A DNA stretch of 12,727 nt from Myxococcota bacterium. GTDB taxonomy: Bacteria; Myxococcota; Polyangia; GCA-2747355; JAKLHH01. Shown here piece after piece: positions 6,453-12,386 of the stretch. A program made the translations under genes and the position numbers. The DNA lies in the NCBI GenBank assembly GCA_022710245.1, contig JAKLHH010000089.1, positions 1 through 12,727 on the forward strand, in the 5' to 3' direction. The notes beneath the pieces are model-generated. The model did no database searches. It was not told the origin of the DNA and worked only from the letters and a program-made list of their open reading frames with translations. Within the stretch, counting starts at the first letter, position 1; every line of letters begins with the position of its first letter.

Positions 6453-7694
6453 ATGCTACGCCTCAGCCTGCTCGTCACGCTGCCGCTCGCCGTCCTGCTC
6501 GCCGGCTCCGCCGCCGCCGCGCCGGAGGTCGCGGAGACCAGCATCCACCTGATCACCATCGGCCCTGGCCCGCTGCTGCCCGCGCGCTTCGGCCACACCG
6601 GGCTGATGGTGATGGAGGTCCGCCCGGGCCAGAAGAAGTTCGCGAGCACCGTGTACAACTTCGGCGACGCCGACTTCGGCACCCTCAAGTTCTACTGGCA
6701 GTTCCTGCGCGGCACGGTGAAGTTCCGCACGGTCACCACCGGTGAGCTCGCCCAGACGGTGGGCCTCTACGCCGAGAACGACCGCACGGTCCACGACCAG
6801 CGCCTCGCCCTGACGCCGGCCCAGGTGCAGCGCGTGAAGCAGCTCCTCGAGCGCACCGAGGAGCCCGAGCACAGCGAGTACCCCTACCACTTCCTGCGCG
6901 CCTCCTGCGCCACCAAGGTCCGCGACCTCCTCGACGAGGTGCTCGGCGGGGCCATCCGGCGGCAGCTCGAGCCGCGGCCCGAGCTGCCCGTCCGCCACTA
7001 CGCGCGCCAGGGCTACGCCGGCTTCCTCCTCGCCGAGGTCTTCAACGACCTCTTCATGGGGAGGCTGCTCGACACGCCCCGAAACCAGTACGACTCGCTC
7101 TACCTCCCCGCGCTCCTGATGCGCCACCTGCAGGCGGTGAAGGTGCCCGACCCGCGCGGCGGCCCCGGCCTCGTCCCGCTGGCCGAGCCGCCCAGCGTGC
7201 TCTACCAGCGCGAGGGGCCCTCGCCCACGCCCGGCGACGGACGCGGGCTGGTGCGTATCGCCACGGTGCTCCTCGCGCTGGTGCTCCTCCTCGGCGTCGT
7301 CGCCTACGCCGCCGGACCGCGCCGACCGCGCTGGGCAGGCCTCTGGCTGCTCCTCTGGTGGCTGCCCGCGGCCCTCGCCGCGACGCTGATGGTCCTCGGC
7401 GCTCTCCTCTCGACGGTGACCGAGGGCCGCGTCAACGAGCTGATGCTGGTCTTCCCGATCACGGACCTCGCGCTCTTCGGCACCGTCCGGCGCTGGCTGC
7501 GGCGGCGCGCGGGCGCCGGCGGGCTACTGCGGGCCTACGCGCTGGTCCGGGTCGCGCTCGTCCTCCTGGTGCTGCTCGGGCACGCCCTCGGCCTGCTGGT
7601 GCAGCAGCCGCTGATCCTGGTCTGGCTGGGGCTCGCCTGCGCTGCCGGGCTGGCGCTCCTCGCGCACCGGCTGGCCGAGCCCGTTCCACAGTAG
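6453..7694 (+). CDS. DUF4105 / Lnb-type protein, candidate lipoprotein N-acyltransferase
   Basis: The 413-residue protein has a signal sequence (residues 1-22, ending AGSAAAA), a periplasmic DUF4105 domain (about 30-240) and four or five membrane helices from about residue 265 to the end. Family marks are FGHTGLMV (His48), VYNFGDADFG, the block ending LALTPAQV, and YPYHFLRASCATKVRDLLD (Cys152). This fold is papain/NlpC-like, and the Pfam domain is named after Lnb, the lipoprotein N-acyltransferase of Bacteroides. The length, the His-then-Cys order and the membrane C-terminus fit that enzyme, which would act on outer-membrane-bound lipoproteins in the inner membrane. Function here is inferred; many DUF4105 proteins are uncharacterised. 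In the usual motif an Asn precedes the Cys; here it is Ser. The last 56 codons overlap the acyltransferase gene on the other strand. The gene appears leaderless. Confidence 0.85.
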   Translation: MLRLSLLVTLPLAVLLAGSAAAAPEVAETSIHLITIGPGPLLPARFGHTGLMVMEVRPGQKKFASTVYNFGDADFGTLKFYWQFLRGTVKFRTVTTGELAQTVGLYAENDRTVHDQRLALTPAQVQRVKQLLERTEEPEHSEYPYHFLRASCATKVRDLLDEVLGGAIRRQLEPRPELPVRHYARQGYAGFLLAEVFNDLFMGRLLDTPRNQYDSLYLPALLMRHLQAVKVPDPRGGPGLVPLAEPPSVLYQREGPSPTPGDGRGLVRIATVLLALVLLLGVVAYAAGPRRPRWAGLWLLLWWLPAALAATLMVLGALLSTVTEGRVNELMLVFPITDLALFGTVRRWLRRRAGAGGLLRAYALVRVALVLLVLLGHALGLLVQQPLILVWLGLACAAGLALLAHRLAEPVPQ

Positions 7695-8444
7695 CGCGTT
7701 CATCGCCGACCAGGTGCGCGCCGCCAGCTCCTCCTCTGGCTCGCTTCCCTCGACGGGGATCGGCTGGCCGAAGATGACCTGCACCCGCCCTGGCCGGATG
7801 CGCCACTCGCCGGCCGGGCAGAGGTCGCGGAGCCCGCGCACGGCCACCGGCACGATGGGCGCTCGCGCCGTGAGGGCCAGCCGGAACGCGCCCGGGTAGA
7901 AGCGGCCCAGGCGGCCGTCGCGCGTGCGGTGGCCCTCGGGGAAGACACAGAAGCAGTCGCCCCGTCGCAGCATCGCCAGCGCCGCCTCGAAGGAGCGCGC
8001 GGTCAGCTCCTTGTCCCGGCGGTCGACGGGGAGCTGGCCAACGATGCGCATGAACCAGCCGTAGACCGGGACGCGGAAGTGCGCCGCCTCCTGGAAGGAG
8101 CGCGAGTAGAACGGGATCGTCTGCACGACCACCGGCGCGTCGAGGAGGCTGACGTGGTTGATGCAGAAGAGGTAGCCGCGCTCCCGCTCGAGCCCCGCGC
8201 GGCCCAGCGCCTCGACGCGGACGCCGAGGAGGTCGGTGACGCGCCGGTTGACGAAGCGGACCAGGCGGTCCATCCGTCTGCCCGGGAGCACGGTGAGGTG
8301 GAGCAGCAGGAAGATGAGCAGCCAGAGCAGCAGGTGCACGGCGCCGACCAGCCAGAGCAGCAGGCTGAGCGCGGTGTCCCACGCCGTGAAGGGCCGGAGC
8401 GGGTCCTGGTAGGGGCGCTCCTTCTCGGGGCTGGTGGCCGGCAT
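7524..8444 (-). CDS. 1-acylglycerol-3-phosphate acyltransferase family protein (PlsC-like)
   Basis: The 306-residue protein has a hydrophobic segment at about 25-54 anchoring it in the inner membrane, then a PlsC/LPLAT domain: INHVSLLD (His97-x4-Asp102), the substrate-binding VFPEGHRTRDGRLGRFYPG (about 167-185) and PIVPVAVRGL. Family members transfer an acyl chain from acyl-CoA or acyl-ACP to lysophosphatidate or related lysolipids; the exact acceptor cannot be read here. From residue 251 the frame runs antisense into the end of the DUF4105 gene, giving a 56-residue Gln/Glu/Asp-rich tail (e.g. QPDQDQRLLHQQAEGVPEQ) unlike the family. An in-frame ATG at 8453 also exists but overlaps the -10 box, so ATG 8444 was preferred. 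No Shine-Dalgarno is present. Confidence 0.88.
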   Translation of the reverse strand: MPATSPEKERPYQDPLRPFTAWDTALSLLLWLVGAVHLLLWLLIFLLLHLTVLPGRRMDRLVRFVNRRVTDLLGVRVEALGRAGLERERGYLFCINHVSLLDAPVVVQTIPFYSRSFQEAAHFRVPVYGWFMRIVGQLPVDRRDKELTARSFEAALAMLRRGDCFCVFPEGHRTRDGRLGRFYPGAFRLALTARAPIVPVAVRGLRDLCPAGEWRIRPGRVQVIFGQPIPVEGSEPEEELAARTWSAMNALLWNGLGQPVREERQPGSAGEPQPDQDQRLLHQQAEGVPEQHQEDERDPDQRVGPQ

Positions 8445-8450
8445 CGGCGT

Positions 8451-8459
8451 CATATAGCA
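8451..8459 (-). promoter_or_regulatory. Extended -10 box of the PlsC-like gene
   Basis: On the minus strand this reads TGCTATATG, an extended -10 with TG one base before the hexamer. Six nt separate the hexamer from ATG 8444, so transcription should begin at that A. The upstream ATG (8453-8451) lies inside the hexamer and would not be transcribed. Confidence 0.5.
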
Positions 8460-8499
8460 CGACCCTGGCAGGCGGTCTTCAGCGGGTGACGAACCTCGT

Positions 8500-8516
8500 C
8501 GTCCTGCTCCAGGACG
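8500..8516. promoter_or_regulatory. Perfect inverted repeat in the divergent promoter region
   Basis: CGTCCTG-CTC-CAGGACG has two perfect 7-bp arms and a 3-nt centre. It sits between the divergent acyltransferase and racemase-like genes, upstream of both -10 boxes. It could be an operator for a dimeric regulator. It could also be a short hairpin, but no transcript is expected to cover it. Confidence 0.4.
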
Positions 8517-8527
8517 GGACCGCGGGA

Positions 8528-8626
8528 CGCGCCGTGAGGCCTGCAGGCGCCGCGACGGTGGTGTGCTCGGGGGCGGGCTCTGCTCTCGCGCCGTGAGGCC
8601 TCGGGCGCTGCGACGGTGCTATGCTC
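8528..8626. repeat. Duplicated promoter segment, two about 40-bp copies
   Basis: Copies at 8528-8568 and 8587-8626 both begin CGCGCCGTGAGGCCT and then share GCGACGGTG and a TGCTC end, with one 1-nt gap and a few substitutions. The second copy carries the box TATGCT; at the same place the first has TGTGCT. The first copy also contains the palindrome GCCTGCAGGC (8539-8548), absent from the second. The right copy is the likely working promoter of the racemase-like gene. Confidence 0.8.
8617..8625 (+). promoter_or_regulatory. Extended -10 box of the serine racemase-like gene
   Basis: TGCTATGCT fits TGnTATnnT. Seven nt separate it from ATG 8633. Another in-frame ATG at 8621 lies inside the hexamer, which argues for 8633 as the true start and for a leaderless mRNA. 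Confidence 0.5.
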
Positions 8627-8632
8627 CGGGCG

Positions 8633-9595
8633 ATGAGCGAGCCCCGACTCCCCGATCTCACCGACCTCCGCGCCGCCGCCGGGCGCATCGCCGACGCCGC
8701 CCACCGCACGCCCGTCCTCACCTCGCGCGCCCTCGACGAGCGGGTCGACGCGCGGGTGCACCTGAAGTGCGAGTGCTTCCAGCGCGCCGGGGCCTTCAAG
8801 CTGCGCGGGGCGCTCAACGCCGTGCGCTCGCTCCCCGCCGCGGAGGCCGCGCGCGGCGTGGTCACGCACTCCTCCGGGAACCACGCCGGCGCGCTGGCGC
8901 TGGCGGCGCGGCTCCAGGGCGTGCCCGCCCACATCGTGATGCCCTCGAGCTCGTCGCCGGTGAAGCTCGCCGCGGTGCGCGAGTACGGCGCCCGCGTGCT
9001 CCTCTGCGAGCCGACCCTCGCCGCGCGCGAGGAGACCGCCGCGCGCGTCCTCGCCGAGACCGGCGGCGTGCTGATCCACCCCTACGACGATCCGCGCGTG
9101 ATCGCTGGCGCCGGCACCGCCGCGCTCGAGCTCCTCGAGCAGGCCGGCGAGCTGGATCTGGTGCTGGCGCCCGTGGGCGGCGGCGGGCTGATGAGCGGGA
9201 CCTGCATCGCCGTCGCGTCGGTCTCGCCGCGGACGCGGCTCGTCGGCGTCGAGCCGACCGGCGCCGACGACGCGCGGCGCTCGCTGGAGGCGGGCAGGGT
9301 GATCCCCTCGGTCAGCCCGCGGACCATCGCCGACGGGCTCCTCACCTCGCTCAGCGAGCGCACCTTCACCGCGCTCCAGCGGCACCTGGAGCGCATCGTC
9401 ACCGTCGACGACGACGCGATCGTGCGGGCCATGCGCTTCGTCTGGGAGCGGATGAAGATCGTCATCGAGCCCTCGTCCGCGGTGCCGGTCGCCGCGCTCC
9501 TCGAGCGCGCCGTCGAGGCGCGGGGGCTCCGCGTTGGGGTCATCCTCTCGGGCGGCAACGTGGCGTTCTCGGGAGACGCGGAGATCTGCCCTTGA
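8633..9595 (+). CDS. Serine racemase / threonine dehydratase family PLP enzyme
   Basis: This 320-residue fold-type II PLP enzyme has the PLP lysine in QRAGAFKLRGA (Lys56), the cofactor loop SSGNHAG (80-86), the phosphate-binding GGGG (182-185) and SGGN (306-309). It lacks a C-terminal ACT domain, so it is not a biosynthetic IlvA. It follows eukaryotic serine racemase closely along its length: the metal-site pattern EPTGADD (Glu207, Ala211, Asp213) is conserved, and Ser81 matches the serine that acts as second base in racemisation, where dehydratases such as TdcB have Ala. Yeast-type threo-3-hydroxyaspartate dehydratases share SSGNHA, so the reaction could be racemisation of serine or dehydration of serine, threonine or hydroxyaspartate. 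It is cytoplasmic and stands alone. Start 8633 was chosen over 8621, which lies within the -10 box. Confidence 0.88.
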   Translation: MSEPRLPDLTDLRAAAGRIADAAHRTPVLTSRALDERVDARVHLKCECFQRAGAFKLRGALNAVRSLPAAEAARGVVTHSSGNHAGALALAARLQGVPAHIVMPSSSSPVKLAAVREYGARVLLCEPTLAAREETAARVLAETGGVLIHPYDDPRVIAGAGTAALELLEQAGELDLVLAPVGGGGLMSGTCIAVASVSPRTRLVGVEPTGADDARRSLEAGRVIPSVSPRTIADGLLTSLSERTFTALQRHLERIVTVDDDAIVRAMRFVWERMKIVIEPSSAVPVAALLERAVEARGLRVGVILSGGNVAFSGDAEICP

Positions 9596-9596
9596 C

Positions 9597-9615
9597 ACCT
9601 CCCCAACTAGGAGGT
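9597..9615 (+). terminator. Weak hairpin just after the racemase-like gene
   Basis: ACCTCC (9597-9602) and GGAGGT (9610-9615) form a perfect 6-bp stem around a 7-nt loop, one base after the stop codon. No T-run follows, so it is at best a weak or factor-dependent terminator. Confidence 0.3.
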
Positions 9616-9664
9616 TCCAAGCTGCGCCCGGAGACCGCCGGGATGCGGCCGGAGGTCGAGGGCG

Positions 9665-9907
9665 AGGTGGCGACGCGCGAAAGGTGGCGACGCGCGAAAG
9701 GTGGCGACGCGCGAAAGGTGGCGAACGCGCGAGAGGTGGCGACGCGCGAGAGGTGGCGAACGCGCGAGAGGTGGCGAACGCGCGAGAGGTGGCGACGCGC
9801 GAGAGGTGGCGACGCGCGAGAGGTGGCGGCGCGCGAGAGGTGGCGACGCGCGAGAGGTGGCGACGCGCGAGAGGTGGCGAACGCGCGAGAGGTGGCGAAC
9901 GCGCTAG
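9665..9907. repeat. Minisatellite: 14 tandem units of 17/18 bp
   Basis: The unit is AGGTGGCGACGCGCGAG (17 bp), with an 18-bp variant that has one more A (GCGAACGCG). Lengths run 17,17,17,18,17,18,18,17,17,17,17,17,18,18, and the triplet 17-18-18 occurs twice (units 5-7 and 12-14), suggesting a block duplication. Units 1-3 end in AA instead of AG, unit 10 has GGCGG in place of GGCGA, and the last unit is degenerate. The last unit contains the stop codon of the minus-strand lipoprotein gene. Each unit has one CGCGCG, so neighbours can pair into hairpins with 11-12-nt loops. There are no spacers, so it is not a CRISPR array. With 17-bp units it cannot encode a repeated peptide in one frame. Bases 9616-9664, between the hairpin and the array, show nothing recognisable. 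Confidence 0.95.
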
Positions 9908-10770
9908 AACGACAGCCGACGGACCTCGCCGGCCTGGGTGAAGTCTTCCTTCGGCTCGTTCTTCTGGCTCACCGCGCGGACCACCTCGCCGTAGCACTCG
10001 TGGAACCACTGCGCCTGGTAGACCGTCTGCGCGGTCGTGGCGCCCATCGCCTTGGCCGTGTACTTCACCCGCATGCGCAGCGTCTTCTCCAGCATGATGT
10101 ACGGCAGCCGCAGGTTGCCGATGGCGTCGATCTTCACCTCGTAGGTGTCATCCGCGGAGATCGGCAGGCCGTTGTAGACCCCGTTCTCGATCTTGCCGGT
10201 GCTGGTGATCATCTGGTTCAGCTTGAGCGGGAACTGCATGATCTCCACCGGCTGCGTGTAGATCATCCTGGTGACGTCGGGCTTCTTCGAGACGATGCCG
10301 AGGAGCAGCATCCGCGTCGGCTCCATGCGGTACACCTGCAGCGTGTCGCCCGCGGCGTCCGACGGCAGCACGAAGCTCACGTTGCTGAAGTACTTCGCGT
10401 ACCAGGCGTCGCCCGGCAGCGCCACCGTGAGCGTCATCAGCTGTCCGTCGGTGGCGCTGAAGTCCCAGGTGAGCACCGTGTTCTCCATCTTGCCGGCCAC
10501 GTCCACGTTGGCCAGCGTCCCCGGCGTGTTGACCCGGTAGGTCGCCTGCAGCCCCGGCTTGAACAGCAGCTCGCTGGTGGCGATCTCGCCGTTGTTGTCC
10601 GGCACGCAGGAGAGGTCGGTGCCCTTGGGCCAGTCGCCGGTGCCCGAGTCCGCGAGCTGCGGGTTGGGGCCAGGGCAGGCGGCGGCGCCGAGGACGAGGA
10701 GCAGCGCCGCGAGGCGCGAGGCGTGGGTCAGCCAGCGGGACAGCGGAGTGGAACGGGTGGCTCTACGCAC
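9904..10770 (-). CDS. Lipoprotein of unknown function
   Basis: The 288-residue protein has a basic N-terminus, a hydrophobic stretch and a lipobox LGAAAC with the lipidated Cys at residue 32. The mature part starts PGPNPQLADSGTGDWPKG, a Pro/Gly-rich tether, and continues as a beta-rich domain of about 230 residues that I do not recognise. Three other Cys are not in clear motifs. The residue after the Cys is Pro, so no Lol-avoidance Asp is present and outer-membrane sorting is likely by the usual rule. The start is GTG, supported by a Shine-Dalgarno 7 nt upstream. It lies 11 nt after the outer-membrane protein gene, so the two are surely cotranscribed and may form one envelope complex. Its stop TAG lies inside the last unit of the minisatellite. 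Confidence 0.82.
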   Translation of the reverse strand: MRRATRSTPLSRWLTHASRLAALLLVLGAAACPGPNPQLADSGTGDWPKGTDLSCVPDNNGEIATSELLFKPGLQATYRVNTPGTLANVDVAGKMENTVLTWDFSATDGQLMTLTVALPGDAWYAKYFSNVSFVLPSDAAGDTLQVYRMEPTRMLLLGIVSKKPDVTRMIYTQPVEIMQFPLKLNQMITSTGKIENGVYNGLPISADDTYEVKIDAIGNLRLPYIMLEKTLRMRVKYTAKAMGATTAQTVYQAQWFHECYGEVVRAVSQKNEPKEDFTQAGEVRRLSF

Positions 10771-10777
10771 GGCGCGA

Positions 10778-10783
10778 CTCCTT
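10778..10783 (-). promoter_or_regulatory. Shine-Dalgarno overlapping the upstream stop codon
   Basis: On the minus strand TAAGGAG contains both the TAA stop of the outer-membrane protein gene (10784-10782) and the Shine-Dalgarno AAGGAG, 7 nt before the GTG start of the lipoprotein gene. It decides that GTG start and suggests re-initiation by the same ribosomes. Confidence 0.75.
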
Positions 10784-12386
10784 ACAGCCGATAGGCGAGG
10801 ATCATGTGGAACGTCTGGGCAGGCTCGGCGTCGAGGCCGAGCAGGTTGTTGCGGAGCCCGGAGAGCGGAAAGAGCACGCCGTACGCGAGGTGCAGCATGA
10901 ACCCGGGCTCGAAGGCGTAGGTGGCAGAGAGGTCGAGCTCGACCCCGAGGCCGCGGTCGCCGGACGGCGTGGAGGCCGCCTCCAGGGCCATCGACGTGAT
11001 CAGGTTCGCCTCCAGCTTGAGCCCGCGGAGCGGCGAGTAGCGCACCGTCGGACGGGCGTAGAAGGCGTCGGTGACGGTGCCGAGGATGCGCCGCCAGAGG
11101 ATGAGGTCGATGTGGTAGTCCGGGCTGAAGCGGAAGTTGTTGACCGTGGTGTCGCCGGGGATCCTGAGCTGCGGCCCGTCGAGGTCGCCGGGCTGCGCGG
11201 TGAGCTGCGTCAGCGGCGGGCGCACGCCGAAGCCCGGCGCGCTGTCGCCGCTGGCCACGCCCATCTCCAGCTCGAGCTGCACCTTCGGCCAGCGGTAGTC
11301 GAGGCGACCGACGCCGCCGAACTGCCGCGAGGTGGTGCGGAGGAGGATCTCCGTCCCCGGCGAGAGCGAGCTGTTGTCGATCTGGCCGAGGATGGTCGCC
11401 GCCTCGAGGTCGAAGGTCCAGCCGCCCTTGCGCACGCCGAACCAGAGGTCGCCGGCGAAGGCGAGGACGCCGCGGTGGACGAGGTCGTTCTCGCTGTAGT
11501 GCCGGGTCCGGTCGCCGGTCAGGTAGTAGGTCGGGACGTCGTAGTCCTGGGTGCGGATCGAGGCGATCAGCCCGTACTGGAAGATGGCGCGGCCGGCGGC
11601 GCGGTAGCGCTCGATGATCTGCGGCGTGTCGTAGCGGGCGAAGGCGATGGCGTAGTTGCGCACGTCGTCGCGCGTGTCGAGGTTGAAGGGCTGCGGGTCG
11701 GCCCGCAGCGACGCCGAGGTGGGCCCCGACGCGCCGAAGTCGAAGGCGAAGGAGAAGATGTGGCCCAGCATCGGGATGGTGAACGCGATGCGATCACCGA
11801 CGTCTCCCGCGTCGCAGTCGATGCAGTTGCCGGAGTTGATGAGGAAGCCGGTGCCCCAGTCGATCAGCGCGCCCATGCGCCCGGCCGAGAGGACGCCGAA
11901 GGGGAGCAGCACGTCGCCCCAGGCGCGCTTCACGCGGATCGAGCTCACGTCCGAGTTGCGGCCCGCCTCGGGCGGCTGCATCTGCGTCGAGGCGGCGGAC
12001 ATCGGGGTCCAGAGCGAGGCCGGGAGCCCGTCCGGCGTGGAGCCCAGCACGACGTTGTCGAGGAGGTCGATGCGCGCGTTGAGGGTGACGCCCCAGCCGA
12101 CCCGGATGATGGGGTCGAGGCGCATGCGCATGTTGGCGCCCGCGATCGTGCTCCCCTTCAGGTCGGTGGGGAAGATCGGCTGGCCCGTCGACGGCGTCGG
12201 CCCGCGGTTCAGGTCGAAGTTGTTGAACGCGTCGACGCGCACGCGCAGGTAGCCGCTGAGGTCGAAGTGGCGATCGAGGAAGGAGCCGACCGGCACCTCG
12301 CCGGCGCCGGGCATCGGGGCCTGGGCGAGCGCCGGGGTCGCGAGGAGCGGTAGCAGGAGCAGGAGGAGGAAGGGATGCGCTCTCAC
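10782..12386 (-). CDS. Outer-membrane beta-barrel protein, TIGR04551-like
   Basis: The 534-residue protein starts with a clear Sec signal (residues 1-21, cleavage after TPALA) and continues as alternating beta strands rich in aromatic residues, typical of a large barrel. Recognisable stretches are LSGYLRVRVDAFNNFDLNRG near the start, ANMRMRLDPIIRVGWGVTLN, and RIDLLDNVVLGSTPDG. These resemble the TIGR04551 family, known to me mainly from myxobacteria; its function is unknown. The protein ends in FHMILAYRL, a strand-like C-terminus without the usual final Phe. The start is GTG and overlaps the upstream hydrolase stop as GTGA, so translation is probably coupled. GAGGA lies 7 nt before the GTG. 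It forms an operon with the lipoprotein gene downstream. No porin or transporter specificity can be read. Confidence 0.82.
   Translation of the reverse strand: MRAHPFLLLLLLPLLATPALAQAPMPGAGEVPVGSFLDRHFDLSGYLRVRVDAFNNFDLNRGPTPSTGQPIFPTDLKGSTIAGANMRMRLDPIIRVGWGVTLNARIDLLDNVVLGSTPDGLPASLWTPMSAASTQMQPPEAGRNSDVSSIRVKRAWGDVLLPFGVLSAGRMGALIDWGTGFLINSGNCIDCDAGDVGDRIAFTIPMLGHIFSFAFDFGASGPTSASLRADPQPFNLDTRDDVRNYAIAFARYDTPQIIERYRAAGRAIFQYGLIASIRTQDYDVPTYYLTGDRTRHYSENDLVHRGVLAFAGDLWFGVRKGGWTFDLEAATILGQIDNSSLSPGTEILLRTTSRQFGGVGRLDYRWPKVQLELEMGVASGDSAPGFGVRPPLTQLTAQPGDLDGPQLRIPGDTTVNNFRFSPDYHIDLILWRRILGTVTDAFYARPTVRYSPLRGLKLEANLITSMALEAASTPSGDRGLGVELDLSATYAFEPGFMLHLAYGVLFPLSGLRNNLLGLDAEPAQTFHMILAYRL

Noticed and set aside
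8445..8453. Upstream ATG for the PlsC-like gene
   Set aside because: It overlaps the presumed -10 hexamer; three extra residues add nothing to the family fold. It would be right only if the promoter call is wrong.
7459..8460. Alternative minus-strand frame over the PlsC-like gene
   Set aside because: Its translation is Arg/Pro/Ala-rich, with none of the H-x4-D or FPEG motifs that the chosen frame has.
8621..8632. Upstream ATG for the racemase-like gene
   Set aside because: This ATG is inside the presumed -10 hexamer TATGCT and would not be in the mRNA.
9665..9907. CRISPR-like array
   Set aside because: The units follow one another directly with no unique spacers, and no cas gene is present.
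8563..10794. Long plus-strand open frame through the racemase gene, the minisatellite and the lipoprotein gene
   Set aside because: It is an off-frame or antisense reading of recognised genes and a repeat; no family motif is visible.
10806..12353. Plus-strand open frame opposite the outer-membrane protein
   Set aside because: Composition is Glu/Val/Arg-rich without motifs, and the minus strand has a signal peptide, coupled starts and barrel strands.
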